Of a stretch of DNA of 64,000 nucleotides, positions 17,223 to 27,900 are shown piece after piece (the stretch's first letter is position 1; the number at the start of each line of letters is the position of its first letter). The stretch is from Kibdelosporangium banguiense (GTDB lineage: Bacteria; Actinomycetota; Actinomycetes; Mycobacteriales; Pseudonocardiaceae), in contig NZ_JAGINW010000001.1 of NCBI RefSeq assembly GCF_017876405.1, positions 3,051,203-3,115,202 of the forward strand, given 5' to 3'. The notes beneath the pieces are model-generated. The model searched no databases. It saw only the letters and a program-made list of their open reading frames with translations, and was not told where the DNA came from. Both the position numbers and the translations under genes were made by a program.

Positions 17223-17972
17223 ATGACCTACCCGAGCGGAGCACCGGGCGGTTACCCGGGTCAAGGCCCGCACCAGCCACAGCCCGGTCCAGCAGGCTAT
17301 GGTCCCCCGCAAGGTCACGGTCACGGTGCTCCGGGCCTCAAGTTGAGCCTTCCGCAGATCCTCGCGCTGGTCGCGGGCGGTCTCGGCGTGCTGAACCTCT
17401 TCCTTGGCTTCGCCCCGCTCATCACCGGCAGCAGCTTCTACGAGTCGGGCGTCGGTGCGTGGATCCCGGCCGTGCTGCTCATCGGTGGTCTGCTGCAGTT
17501 GCCGGCGATCCTGCCCGGTGACGACAAGCCGGGCCTCGCGCCGGCCGCTGTCACCACTGGTGGCACGCTCGCGTTCCTGTTCATGGTCTTCGCGTTCCCC
17601 GCCAGCCTCGCGGCCGGTGGCGTGATGGTCCTGATCTTCGGCATCCTGCAGATGGGTGCCGCGGTCGCGGCGTACCTGTACGAGATCGGCATCCTCAAGC
17701 CGCCCGCGCCCAACCCGTACGGTGCCGCACCCGGCCCGGGCTACCAGCCTGGCTTCCCGCCGAGTGGCGCGTTCCCCGCGCAGCCCCAGCCGGGCCAGCC
17801 GCCGCAGGCCCCGCCCACGCAGCAGCACCCGCAGCCGGGCCAGTTCGGCACGCCGCCCCCCGGTGGCCCCGGCCAGCAGACCCAGTTCGCGCCGCAGCAA
17901 GGCCAGTTCGGTACCCCTCCCGGCACGCCGCCGGGCGGGTACCCGCAGCAGCAGCCGCCGCAGGGGCTGTAA
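17223..17972 (+). CDS. DUF5336 membrane protein (34-kDa antigen homologue)
   Basis: 249 residues: a Gly/Pro/Gln-rich N-terminus, about four membrane helices between residues 45 and 160, and a long Pro/Gln/Gly-rich C-terminus with repeated GQFGTPP units. This architecture and the place between sucD and the PerM homologue match the mycobacterial 34-kDa antigenic protein (Rv0954). ATG at 17223 is preceded by GAGGAGAG. Exact function is unknown; the family is associated with the cell envelope. The C-terminal repeats are low complexity and probably disordered. Confidence 0.82.
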   Translation: MTYPSGAPGGYPGQGPHQPQPGPAGYGPPQGHGHGAPGLKLSLPQILALVAGGLGVLNLFLGFAPLITGSSFYESGVGAWIPAVLLIGGLLQLPAILPGDDKPGLAPAAVTTGGTLAFLFMVFAFPASLAAGGVMVLIFGILQMGAAVAAYLYEIGILKPPAPNPYGAAPGPGYQPGFPPSGAFPAQPQPGQPPQAPPTQQHPQPGQFGTPPPGGPGQQTQFAPQQGQFGTPPGTPPGGYPQQQPPQGL

Positions 17973-17984
17973 CCAGTCGTCGTA

Positions 17985-18015
17985 CAGCGGGGCAGACCGA
18001 CGGTCTGCCCCGCTG
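17985..18015. terminator. Bidirectional-type terminator hairpin
   Basis: CAGCGGGGCAGACC (17985-17998) and GGTCTGCCCCGCTG (18002-18015) form a perfect 14-bp stem with a 3-base loop, 13 bases after the stop of the DUF5336 gene. No U-tract follows. It probably separates this gene from the PerM homologue downstream. Confidence 0.8.
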
Positions 18016-18111
18016 TCGCATGTAGACACTCTGTGACCGGTTCACTTGATCGGCTGACAGGCGGGCGCGCCCTCACTGGCCGATCTTGGTCCGGCTGCCA
18101 GTGTGCCTGGT

Positions 18112-19470
18112 ATGTCGCTGTACCCCGACCTGGACGAAGACCTTGATCCCGATCTGGAGCGCGGCCGGGTCCGGGCGTTGCTGGTGGCTTCGGCCGGACC
18201 GTTGTTCATGGGGTACGCGGGTGTTGTCGTCCTGCTCACGCTGGTGATCTCGGTAGCGACAAAGGCCGAGATCACGACCGCGTCGGTGCTGTCCGCGGCG
18301 TTGCCGGGCTGGCTCGGCGCCTACCAGGTGCCGCTGGACCTGGGCGGGCACGATCTGGGTGCGCTGCCGTTGCTGCCCACGTTGCTGGTCGTGCTGCTCG
18401 TCGGCCGTGCTGCCGGCAACGCCGCCGACCGGATGGAGATCACCTCGGCACGCGACACGGTTTCGATCGTCGGGGCGATCGCGGTGACGCACGCGATCGC
18501 GGGCGGCGTGATCGCAGGAGCGACGTCTTCGGCCGCGTTTCTCGACGGAATGCTTGTGCCGGCTGTGGTTTCGGCTCTGGCTGCGATCATCGGGCTGGCC
18601 CGTCGCGGGTACTTCGAAGAGCTGATCGAGCGGGTCGACGAGCTGGTGGTGCACGGCCTGCGGGCCGGGCTCATCGGGCTGGCCGCGGTGCTCGGCATCG
18701 GCGCGTTGATCTTCCTGCTCGGCCTGTCGATGTCGTTCATGACGGTCAAAGCGCTGTTCTCGCCGGGTATCGGGGACAGCGTGGGGATGTTTCTGCTCTC
18801 TGTGCTGTACCTGCCGAACGCCGTGCTCGGCGGGACGGCGTTCGCGGCCGGTCCGGGCGTGACGATCGGCAGCCTGACCGCGACTCCGTTGCACTTCAGC
18901 GGTGGTCCGTTGCCTGGTGTGCCGATCTTGGCCGCCTTGCCGGAAAGCGGTGCTCCTTGGTGGCCGCTCGTGTTCGTGCTGCCGCTTGCCGCAGGCGCGC
19001 TGGTCGGCTGGGTGTTGCGGAACTCGAGCGAAGATCCGATCGCACGGCTGCGTGCTGTGGGCGCTGCGGCCGTGGTGGTCGCGGCGAGTTGCGTGGTCCT
19101 TGGCCTGGGTTCCGGCGGACGGCTCGCGAACGGTGTGTTCAACCCGCTGAACATGCATCCGTGGAGCCTGGGCATGGCGATGCTGCTGTGGATCGCGTTG
19201 CCGGGGGCTGTGGTCACGTGGTGGGCCGGGGCACGGCTGGTGCTCGCGCCGTCTCGGGGCCTGCTCGACGACTCCGACGACTCCGACGACTTCACTGTGG
19301 CCGAGGCCGCAGCCGAAGAAGCTCCCGAAGAGGAGACCGACACCGCGGAGGAAGAGCCGCCGGCCGCCGAGCAGGAACAGCCCGACGAGGAGCCGGCCGA
19401 GCAACCACCCGCCGAAACTGCCGAGCAATCTCCTGACAGGGCCGACCTGCCGGACGAGATCGACAAGTGA
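18112..19470 (+). CDS. DUF6350 polytopic membrane protein, PerM homologue
   Basis: 452 residues: an acidic start (SLYPDLDEDLDPDLERGRVRALL), about nine membrane helices, and a very acidic C-terminal tail (long runs of E, D, P and A from about residue 385). Position between the DUF5336 gene and purN corresponds to Rv0955, described as PerM and linked to cell division and persistence in mycobacteria. ATG at 18112 is chosen; a GTG three codons upstream is possible and neither has a clear Shine-Dalgarno. The acidic tail is low complexity and predicted cytoplasmic. Confidence 0.8.
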   Translation: MSLYPDLDEDLDPDLERGRVRALLVASAGPLFMGYAGVVVLLTLVISVATKAEITTASVLSAALPGWLGAYQVPLDLGGHDLGALPLLPTLLVVLLVGRAAGNAADRMEITSARDTVSIVGAIAVTHAIAGGVIAGATSSAAFLDGMLVPAVVSALAAIIGLARRGYFEELIERVDELVVHGLRAGLIGLAAVLGIGALIFLLGLSMSFMTVKALFSPGIGDSVGMFLLSVLYLPNAVLGGTAFAAGPGVTIGSLTATPLHFSGGPLPGVPILAALPESGAPWWPLVFVLPLAAGALVGWVLRNSSEDPIARLRAVGAAAVVVAASCVVLGLGSGGRLANGVFNPLNMHPWSLGMAMLLWIALPGAVVTWWAGARLVLAPSRGLLDDSDDSDDFTVAEAAAEEAPEEETDTAEEEPPAAEQEQPDEEPAEQPPAETAEQSPDRADLPDEIDK

Positions 19471-19512
19471 GCACCTAGGCTGGCCGTAATCGACCCAGGC
19501 CAGGAGATCACG

Positions 19513-20154
19513 CTGAGCGCTCAACCCAGGGAACGGCTCGTTCTTCCCACCCCCGCCAAGGTCGTCGTGCTCGTCTCCGGATCGGGCACCCTGCTGCAGG
19601 CGTTGCTGGACGAGACCCGCGACGAGACCTACCCGGTTACCGTCGTCGCGGTCGGTGCCGACCGCGACGGGATCGAAGGGCTGGCGCGGGCCGAGCGAGC
19701 CGGTGTGCCCACGTTTGTCGAACGTGTCCGTGACCACACCGACCGGTCCGGGTGGGATCAGGCACTCACCGAGCAGGTCGCCAAGTACGGGCCGCACCTG
19801 GTGGTCTCGGCCGGTTTCATGAAGATCCTCGGCCCGGCGTTCCTGGGGCAGTACGCGGGACGAGTGGTCAACACGCACCCCGCCCTGCTGCCCGCGTTCC
19901 CCGGCGCGCACGCCGTCGAAGAGGCGATCGCGTACGGCGTGAAGATCACCGGCAGCACGGTGCACCTGGTGGACAGTGGCGTCGACACCGGGCCGATCCT
20001 GGCGCAGGAGCCGGTCCTGGTCGAACCCGGCGACGGCGTCGAGGACTTGCACGAACGGATCAAGACGGTGGAGCGGCGGCTGCTGGTCGACGTGCTCGCG
20101 CGGCTCGTGCGCGAGGGCTGCACCGTGGACGGACGAAAGGTGAGCATCCCGTGA
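19513..20154 (+). CDS. purN: Phosphoribosylglycinamide formyltransferase, CTG start
   Basis: About 213 residues; transfers the formyl group of 10-formyl-THF to GAR in purine synthesis. Motifs: [16 protein letters not shown] (GAR-binding loop), [15 protein letters not shown], and [44 protein letters not shown] with the catalytic Asn, His and Asp. The frame is open from 19471 but holds no ATG, GTG or TTG before 19567, which would cut the first beta strand. A CTG at 19513 has AGGAG six bases upstream and gives [23 protein letters not shown], a normal N-terminus. So this gene most likely uses a rare CTG start. It overlaps purH by 4 bases. Confidence 0.93.
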   Translation: MSAQPRERLVLPTPAKVVVLVSGSGTLLQALLDETRDETYPVTVVAVGADRDGIEGLARAERAGVPTFVERVRDHTDRSGWDQALTEQVAKYGPHLVVSAGFMKILGPAFLGQYAGRVVNTHPALLPAFPGAHAVEEAIAYGVKITGSTVHLVDSGVDTGPILAQEPVLVEPGDGVEDLHERIKTVERRLLVDVLARLVREGCTVDGRKVSIP

Positions 20155-21716
20155 ACTCAGAGACGCGTCCCGTTCGGCGGGCGCTGATCGGCGTCTCGGA
20201 CAAGACCGGTCTGCTGGAGCTGGCGACCGGGCTGCACGCGGCCGGCGTGGAGATCGTGTCCACCGGCGGGACCGCGAAGGTGCTCGCTGACGCGGGCGTG
20301 CCCGTGACCCCGGTCGAGGAGGTCACCGGTTTCCCCGAGTCGCTCGACGGCCGGGTCAAGACGCTGCACCCGCGCGTGCACGCCGGCCTGCTGGCCGACA
20401 CGCGCCGCCCTGAGCACGTGCAGCAGCTGGAAAGCCTGGAGATCAAGGCTTTCGACCTGCTTGTGGTGAACCTGTACCCGTTCGAGCAGACGGTCGCCTC
20501 CGGTGCCTCGCCGGACGACTGCGTCGAGCAGATCGACATCGGCGGGCCGGCGATGCTGCGTGCGGCCGCCAAGAACCACGCCTCGGTCGCGGTCGTGATC
20601 GACCCGTCGCGGTACTCCTGGGTGCTGGAGAAGGTCCAGGAAGGCGGTTTCACCCTCGACGACCGCAAGCGGCTGGCGCTCGAGACCTACCGGCACACGG
20701 CGTCGTACGACATCGCTGTGGCGTCCTGGATGGGCAGCGTGCTGTCGCCGGACGACGAGGGCAGCAACTTCCCGGGCTGGGTCGGCGCGAGCTGGAAGCG
20801 CTCGAACGTGTTGCGCTACGGCGAAAACCCGCACCAGAGCGCCGCGTTGTACGTCTCCAGTCACGGTGGTAGCGGCCTCGCGACTGCGGAGCAGTTGCAC
20901 GGCAAGGAGATGTCGTACAACAACTACGTCGACGCCGACGCGGCCTACCGTGCGGCCTACGACCACGACGAGCCTGCGGTCGCGATCATCAAGCACGCCA
21001 ACCCGTGCGGGATCGCGGTGTCCGAAATAGACATTGCCGAAGCGCATCGCAAGGCGCACGCGTGCGACCCGGTCAGTGCGTACGGCGGCGTGATCGCGTC
21101 CAACCGTGAGGTCACGCTGGAGATGGCCGAGCAGGTCGCGGAGATCTTCACCGAGGTGATCCTCGCTCCGTCCTATGCGGACGGTGCGGTGGACGTGCTG
21201 ACTCGCAAGAAGAACATCCGTATCCTCGTCACGCCCGAGCCTCAGCGCGGCGGCGCCGAGATGCGTGCGGTCTCCGGCGGGCTGTTGCTGCAGACCAAGG
21301 ACACTCTCCAGGCCGAGGGTGACGATCCGGCCGAGTGGACGCTCGCGACTGGCACCCCGGTCGACGAGGAGACGTTGGCCGACTTGGCTTTCGCGTGGCG
21401 TGCGTGCCGCGCGGTGAAGTCCAACGCGATCCTGCTGGCCGTGGGCGGCGCGACCGTCGGCGTCGGCATGGGCCAGGTGAACCGGGTCGACTCGGCCCGG
21501 CTGGCGGTGACCAGGGCAGGCGACCGGGCCAAGGGCTCGGTGGCCGCGTCCGACGCGTTCTTCCCGTTCCCGGACGGCCCCCAGGTCCTGATGGACGCGG
21601 GCGTCAAGGCGATCGTGCACCCGGGCGGCTCGATCCGGGACCAGGAAGTCATCGCCGCTGCCGAGGCCGGTGGCGTCGCGCTCTACCTGACCGGCACCCG
21701 CCACTTCGCGCACTGA
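20151..21716 (+). CDS. purH: AICAR transformylase/IMP cyclohydrolase
   Basis: 521 residues, bifunctional enzyme for the last two steps of IMP synthesis. The N-terminal cyclohydrolase ([44 protein letters not shown]) is followed by the transformylase ([25 protein letters not shown], with the catalytic Lys-His pair, and [13 protein letters not shown]). GTG at 20151 overlaps the purN stop as GTGA, so the two are translationally coupled. 10-formyl-THF for both genes comes from one-carbon enzymes such as the FolD encoded at 51239. Confidence 0.97.
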   Translation: MNSETRPVRRALIGVSDKTGLLELATGLHAAGVEIVSTGGTAKVLADAGVPVTPVEEVTGFPESLDGRVKTLHPRVHAGLLADTRRPEHVQQLESLEIKAFDLLVVNLYPFEQTVASGASPDDCVEQIDIGGPAMLRAAAKNHASVAVVIDPSRYSWVLEKVQEGGFTLDDRKRLALETYRHTASYDIAVASWMGSVLSPDDEGSNFPGWVGASWKRSNVLRYGENPHQSAALYVSSHGGSGLATAEQLHGKEMSYNNYVDADAAYRAAYDHDEPAVAIIKHANPCGIAVSEIDIAEAHRKAHACDPVSAYGGVIASNREVTLEMAEQVAEIFTEVILAPSYADGAVDVLTRKKNIRILVTPEPQRGGAEMRAVSGGLLLQTKDTLQAEGDDPAEWTLATGTPVDEETLADLAFAWRACRAVKSNAILLAVGGATVGVGMGQVNRVDSARLAVTRAGDRAKGSVAASDAFFPFPDGPQVLMDAGVKAIVHPGGSIRDQEVIAAAEAGGVALYLTGTRHFAH

Positions 21717-21727
21717 TTTCGATGGGT

Positions 21728-21755
21728 GGCCGGCCCGGTGTCAGCCGGGCCGGCC
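21728..21755. terminator. Terminator between convergent genes
   Basis: GGCCGGCCCGG (21728-21738) and CCGGGCCGGCC (21745-21755) make a perfect 11-bp stem with a 6-base loop. It lies between the convergent purH and subtilase genes and could serve both. There is no U-tract. Confidence 0.8.
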
Positions 21756-21761
21756 GCCGAT

Positions 21762-24700
21762 TCACTTCAGCAGAAACGCTCGCAGGATCGTCTGGTTGAC
21801 GGAGTTCCCATCGGTGTCTTCGGCGGATGCCTTGAGTGATACTGATTTCGCGCCTGCCGGGTGGGCCACGATCGTGAACCACCTGCCGCCCGCGGCCAAT
21901 ACCGGGACGGTTTTCCAGGTTGTACCCGCGTCGTGCGAGACCTGGACCGACGGTTTCCTCGCGGTTCCGTTTGTGTTGTGGTCCACGGTTATCGGGACCA
22001 CCGTAGGTACGGCACGTGTTGCCCGGTTGTAGCTGTCGAGTGCCGGTGCGAACCGGATTGCCAGAAATGGCAGCTGTTTCTGTTCGAACCCGGGTGCGGT
22101 GTCGGACTGGAAGGTCCAGTCGGCTGTGACTACATCCGACAGGCCGAGATCGTGCACGGCTTGCGTGTGCACGGAGTATGTGCGCAGGCCCGGCGGGACT
22201 TCGAAGACACCGAATCCGGTCATCGATGACGTGCCGATCTGCTTGCCGTCCAGGTAGAGCGTGGTACTCCCACGGTCGTCGGCGGCCCCGAAACGCACTC
22301 GCTCCCGGTCGGTGAAGAGTCCGACGTTCACGATCATGGTGTCACGCTGCCGGAACGGCCGGTACCAGGGATCGCCGTCAGCCGGCACCGCCGGGCCGAA
22401 CACGCCGTAGTTCCACTTCTCGGTGGTGTCCTGGGTGAACACGCGTGGAGATGCCCGGCGCGCGTACGTGTCCCGCCGCTCCGCATTCGGTGAGTCGAGC
22501 TGGAAGAACAGTCCGGTCCATGGCACGCCGGGTGTGTAGAACTCGTTCAGCGTGTACGGCAGACGTTTGAGGACCATCGACTCGCGTTGTCCGTATTTGC
22601 CCGGTTCGGTGGCTCCGTGTTCTGAGCGGACCCTGACCAATTGGCTGTCGCGGACCCGATGCATCGGCTCGGCCGGAATCCGGCCGGCTGTTTCCTGGTA
22701 GAGGTTGTAGAGATAGGAGGTGGTCGAGAAACCACCTCCGCCGTCCGGCTCAGCGAGTCTGGCTTCGATGCGATACGTGAACTGCCCGGCGGAGGTCTTC
22801 GATGGGCGCACGGACAGAACACCGTCGTTCTGCAGCGTATAGCTGTTCGACACCGCCGTTCCGGTGGGCAGTTTCCGTTCCACGCCGATCTGCGTGAAAC
22901 CGGGTTGTGCGTGTGGTTTGTCCACAGTGAACCCGGCTGGCCTGGCTGTCCGGGCGTCCACCGAGATCGAGGAGTCACCGGTCACCACGTATTCGGGTTC
23001 GGCCGCGATGACCGTTCCGGCCGGTGTCCGCACGATTGCGTTGAAGTAGTGTCGTCCTTTGGCAAGCCGTGCGACGACAGTTCCCGACACGTTGTGTTTC
23101 CGGACTTGCCTGGCCCGGTCGATGTCCAGGAAGTTGTAGCTGTAGTCCGGTGTCGGATTGCCATCCAGGCCGATGAACCCGACCGTGACGTTGTAGCTCT
23201 CGATCTCGCGGTTGACCGAGACGGGCGTCCGGACATCACCCGCAAGCACGACGCCGCTGTAGAGACCTTCCGGACCGGTGAGCCGGGTGTCGATCGAGAC
23301 AGTGACCTGTGCCTGGCCGCCTGCCGGAATGGTGATGGTGTTCGCCGAGAACGTGAACATGCCTGCGGGAGCAGGATTGCCGCTCGGGTCACGGATTTCG
23401 GCGGTCATGGCCGCGGTGACCGGCTCGGTGCCGGAATTGCGGTATGTCAGCGTTTTCGTGATCGGGACATCGTCCTGATGTGGCCACACGGCCACACCCG
23501 CGTTGACACTTGCCGGATCTGCCTGAACGGATTGCCGCACCGCACGGCCGACGTCCAGCCGGCCCGCGCCCTGTTCGAACACCGACAGTGCGGGATGCGG
23601 TTTGGCGCTGCCCATCAGTGCGGACTTGATCCGTTCCGGTCCCCAGTCCGGGTGCTGCCCGGCCAGTATCGCGGCTGCTCCGGCGACATGGGGCGTGGCC
23701 ATCGACGTTCCCGACATACGAACGTGCGCGGCGTCAACGGGATCGCCCGAGGTTCCGTGCGTCGCCTTGGCCGCGGCGATGTCGACGCCCGGCGCGGTCA
23801 TGTCCGGCTTGATCGCGTCGTCGCCGAACCGCGGGCCGCGAGTGGAGAACTCGGCGAGCTGATCGTTGTGGTCCACCGCCCCGACCGTCAGCGCGGAATC
23901 CGCCGCGCCGGGAGGGGCTGGTGGACGGGTGGGGTTGTTGCCTGCCGCGATCACGAACAACGTGCCGGTCTGCGCGGTGAGCCGGTCGACTGCCTGGGAC
24001 AACGGGTCGCCGCCGTCACTCGGATAGTGGAACGAGAGGCTCATGTTGACCACGTCCGCGCCCTGCGCTGCGGCCCACTGCATCCCGGCGATGATCTCGG
24101 ACTCCGAACCGAAACCCTCGTCGTCGACCACCTTTCCGCTCAGCAGCTTGGCATCCGGCGCGACACCGGAGTACCTGGGGTGATCGCCGGTGATGATCGA
24201 GGCGACATGGGTACCATGCCCGTTGTAGTCGCCGGGACCTGTTGTGGCGGTGGAGAAATTCTCGGCCTTGAGCACCGAGCCTGCCAGATCCGGGTGTGCG
24301 GCGTCGATTCCCGAGTCGAGCACGGCCACGGTCGCACCTTTGCCCGTATGGCCGGAACGCCAGGCTTCGGGGGCGCCGACCTGGGGGATGCTCTTGTCGA
24401 GTGCGGTCCGCACCGGCCCGTCGAGCCAGATCTCGCCGGCCGGCGGCAACCGGGAAAGGCCGGTCTTCTTGTCCACCCGGACCGCGGTGCTGTGAATGCT
24501 GGGCAGGTCCAGGACTTTGGTCGCGACGATGTCCTGTCCGCTGACGATCAAAGGGATGTCTTCGCGTTTGGTGTCGTCATAGCCGTTGGCCACCAGCCGG
24601 GTGACGTTGAACAGCCGCGGATCGATCCGGTTGGCATGCAGCAACGGCACAGCGTCAGCCGGCACGACGTGGATGTCGCCGTGCACGTCCTTGCTCTGCA

Positions 24701-24905
24701 TGAACCCGATCCGTTCGCGACCCCTGGCGGGCAGCACAGTCGCGCCGCGCGGCCCGCCAAGAATCACCTTGTCGCCCGTGAGCAACGTGATCGTGCTGGT
24801 GGGAACCGTTCCCGCAGGAGCGGCGACGGCCACACCCGCGGGAACAGCGAGACCCCAGGCCACCAGGCCGGTGATCACACCCAATGCTGAACTCTTGCGA
24901 CTCAT
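21762..24905 (-). CDS. Secreted subtilisin-like serine protease (S8)
   Basis: 1047 residues with a signal peptide (MSRKSSALGVITGLVAWGLAVPAGVAVAAPA). The catalytic triad is intact: Asp197 in AVLDSGID, His230 in NGHGTHVAS, Ser401 in MSGTSMATPHVAG, plus the oxyanion Asn323 in AAGNN. No PA insert is visible. About 600 residues of beta-rich C-terminal domains follow. An N-terminal region of about 180 residues (TITLLTGDKVILGG, then DPRLFNVTRLV) is the propeptide-like part seen in large actinomycete subtilases. ATG at 24905 has AGAGG upstream; the frame extends seven codons further. It follows its paralogue by 40 bases and is probably in one transcript with it. Confidence 0.93.
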   Translation of the reverse strand: MSRKSSALGVITGLVAWGLAVPAGVAVAAPAGTVPTSTITLLTGDKVILGGPRGATVLPARGRERIGFMQSKDVHGDIHVVPADAVPLLHANRIDPRLFNVTRLVANGYDDTKREDIPLIVSGQDIVATKVLDLPSIHSTAVRVDKKTGLSRLPPAGEIWLDGPVRTALDKSIPQVGAPEAWRSGHTGKGATVAVLDSGIDAAHPDLAGSVLKAENFSTATTGPGDYNGHGTHVASIITGDHPRYSGVAPDAKLLSGKVVDDEGFGSESEIIAGMQWAAAQGADVVNMSLSFHYPSDGGDPLSQAVDRLTAQTGTLFVIAAGNNPTRPPAPPGAADSALTVGAVDHNDQLAEFSTRGPRFGDDAIKPDMTAPGVDIAAAKATHGTSGDPVDAAHVRMSGTSMATPHVAGAAAILAGQHPDWGPERIKSALMGSAKPHPALSVFEQGAGRLDVGRAVRQSVQADPASVNAGVAVWPHQDDVPITKTLTYRNSGTEPVTAAMTAEIRDPSGNPAPAGMFTFSANTITIPAGGQAQVTVSIDTRLTGPEGLYSGVVLAGDVRTPVSVNREIESYNVTVGFIGLDGNPTPDYSYNFLDIDRARQVRKHNVSGTVVARLAKGRHYFNAIVRTPAGTVIAAEPEYVVTGDSSISVDARTARPAGFTVDKPHAQPGFTQIGVERKLPTGTAVSNSYTLQNDGVLSVRPSKTSAGQFTYRIEARLAEPDGGGGFSTTSYLYNLYQETAGRIPAEPMHRVRDSQLVRVRSEHGATEPGKYGQRESMVLKRLPYTLNEFYTPGVPWTGLFFQLDSPNAERRDTYARRASPRVFTQDTTEKWNYGVFGPAVPADGDPWYRPFRQRDTMIVNVGLFTDRERVRFGAADDRGSTTLYLDGKQIGTSSMTGFGVFEVPPGLRTYSVHTQAVHDLGLSDVVTADWTFQSDTAPGFEQKQLPFLAIRFAPALDSYNRATRAVPTVVPITVDHNTNGTARKPSVQVSHDAGTTWKTVPVLAAGGRWFTIVAHPAGAKSVSLKASAEDTDGNSVNQTILRAFLLK

Positions 24906-24945
24906 GCCTCTAAGAGTCGCCAGCACGTCAACACGTTCGGAATGA

Positions 24946-27900
24946 TTACTTCAACAGGAAGGCTTGCAGGATCGTCTGCTCGACAGAGTTCCCGGCGGCG
25001 TCCTTGGCGGATGCCTTGAGCGAGACGCTCTTGGCCCCGGCCGGGTGGACGAGCACGGTGAACCACTTGCCACCGGCATTGAACACAGGCGCCGGTTTCC
25101 ACGTCGTGCCGTCATCGTGCGAGACCTGGATCGCGGTCGGCTTGGCCTTGCCGCCTGTGTTGTGGTCGATGTTCACGGGAACCACAGTCGGCACAGCGCG
25201 GTGAGCCCGGTTCTGGTTGTCGAGCGTCGGCGTGAACCGTACCGCCAGCAGCGGCAATGCTGCTGACTTGTCGCCGGTCACCGTGCCTGACTTGAACGTC
25301 CAGTCCGCGATGATCTTGCTGGACACGGCCAGGTTGTTGCTGCCTTCGATGTGCAGCTGATACGTGCCATCGCCTGGCGGGACAACAAAATTCCCGTAGC
25401 CGGACACTTCTTTCCGGCCGATTTGCTTGCCGTCCTTGTAAAGCGTCGTACTGCCGGTGTCATAGGCCGAGCTGGTCCGGCCCGGCGCCTGGTCGGCGTA
25501 CATCCCGATGTTGAGGGAGATCTCGTCGTGATCGCGCATGGCGTGGGCCGCTTTGCCCGACTCCTCCGCGGCGAACGCGGGGCCGAGAACGCTGTAGTTC
25601 CAGCGCTCCGTGGTGGTCGAACCACGCTTGTACGTCCGCTTGTTCATGTTCGACAACGTGATCTCGTGATCGGCGAACCAGTCCGGGCCGAGCTGCTGCG
25701 TGAACGATTTGTTCCAGCCGAAATCCGGTGTGTAGAACTCCTCCAGTGAGTACGGCAACGCCCGGATGACAACACCCTCCCGCATGCCGAACCGGCCTGG
25801 CGCCGTGGCGGCGTGCTCTGACACGACCTTGGCCAGATCCTTGTCCCGCACCCGGGTCAGCGGTTCGGCCGGTACCTTGCCGTCGACCTCGTGGTGCAGG
25901 CTGTAGAGGTACGGGCTGTCGAAGAAGCCGCCCTCGCCGTCCGGCTGCGCGAGCCGGCCCTCGGTCACGAAGGTGAACTGCCCCGGCGCCGCGGTCGTGG
26001 TGGAGGGCCGGACCCGGAAGCCGTCGAACGAGTTCGCCTGGTAGAAGTCCCCGGTTCCGCCTGCCCAGACAGTCCGGCGGTCGAAGCCGAAGAACACCAT
26101 TCCGGCCTTCGCGCCCGGTTTGTCCACAGTGAACCCAATCGGCCTGCTCGCCTGAGAGTCGATCACGAATGTCGTGTCGCCGTTGACCACGTACTCCGGT
26201 TCGCTGGCCAGCACGACGCCCTGAGTCGTGTCCATGCGTGCGTTGAAGTAGAAACGGCCCTTGGGCAGCCGGACAGTCAGTGATCCCGAGGCGTCGTACG
26301 GCAGGTACGCCTTCTCGATATCGAGATTCACGAACCGCGTCGAGTAATCGGGCGTCGGATTGCCGTCCATGCCAAGGAAACTCATCGCGATGTTGTAGCT
26401 CTCGACCTCACGGTTCACCGCGATCGGAGTGCGGACATCGCCCGCCAGCACGAAACCGCTGTAGAGCCCATCCGGCCCGGCCGCCCTGGTGTCGATCGTG
26501 ATCTCCACCTGCGCCTGGCCGCCCGCCGGGATCGTGATCGTGTTCTGGGAGAACGTGAACATACCCGTCGGAGCCGGAGCGCCGGCCGGTCCGCGTACGT
26601 CGGCGGTCAGGTTCGCCGTGACCGGGGCATTGGCCGAGTTGTGGTAGGTCAAGGTCTTCTTGATCGGGGTGTCGTCATTGTGCGGCCATTGGGCGACGCC
26701 GGCGTTGACACTCGCCGGAGACGTGTACACGGACTGTTTCACCGCCTTGGCGACATCCAGGCGGCCCGAGCCCTGCTCGAACACCGACAACGCGGGATTC
26801 GGCTTCGCACTGGCCATCAGGGCCGCTTTGAGCTGGTCGGCCTTCCACTCCGGGTGCTGCTGGGCCAGGATTGCTGCCGCACCGGCCACGTGCGGGGCCG
26901 CCATGGACGTTCCGGACAGCCGGACGTGCGTGGCGTCGACCGGGCTGCCGATCTTGCCATGGGTGGCTTTGGCCGCCGCGATGTCGACACCCGGTGCGGT
27001 GATGTCCGGCTTGATCGCATCGTCGCCCCAGCGCGGGCCCCGGCTGGAGAACGGTGCGAGCTGGTCGTTGTGATCGACCGCGCCGACGGTCAGTGCGGCG
27101 TCGGCAGCGGCAGGACTGCCGGGCTGGCCGCCGGTGTTGCCGGCGGAAATGACGAACAGCGTTCCGGTCTCCGCGGTGATCCTGTTGACTGCCAAGGACA
27201 TCGGGTCGGTGCCGGCACTGGGAAACCTGCTGCCGAGACTCATGTTGACCACGTCTGCGCCCTGCGCGGCCGCCCACTGCATGCCCGCGATGATCCAGGA
27301 CTCCCGGCCACCGCCGCCGTCGTCGAGCACCTTTCCGTTCAGCAGATTGGTCTCCGGGGCGACGCCCTGGTACTTGGCGTGGTTCCCGGTGATCGTCGAG
27401 GCGACGTGCGTGCCGTGCCCGAAGCGATCGTCAGTCCCGGTCGTCGCGTCGGTGAAGTTCTCCGCCTTGATGACCGCGTCAGCCAGATCCGGATGCGTGG
27501 TGTCGATTCCGCTGTCCAGGACGGCGACTGTCGCGCCCTTGCCGGTGTACCCGGAACTCCAGGCCTCCGGTGCGCCCACCTGCGGGACGCTCTTGTCGAG
27601 CGAGGCACGTACCGGCCCGTCGAGCCAGATCTTGCCGACCGACTTGAACTCCGGTAACCCGGCGGCCTTGTCGACGCGGACCGCCGCGCCCTGGATGCTG
27701 GGCAGGTCCAGGACCTTGGTCGCGGCGACGCCCTGGCCACTGACGATCAGGGGGACGTCCTTGCGATTTGTGTCGTCGTAACCGCCTTCGAACAGTTGGG
27801 TGACGTTGAACAGGCGCGGATCCAGCCGTCCGGACCGCAGCATCCCGGTCGCGTCCGCCGGAATCACGTGGACGTCGCCACGCTCGTCCTTCTGGATGTC

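Noticed and set aside
22641-24890. 749-codon plus-strand frame opposite the S8 protease
   Set aside because: No domain, high Arg/Gly content, and it is exactly antisense to the catalytic and C-terminal regions of the protease.
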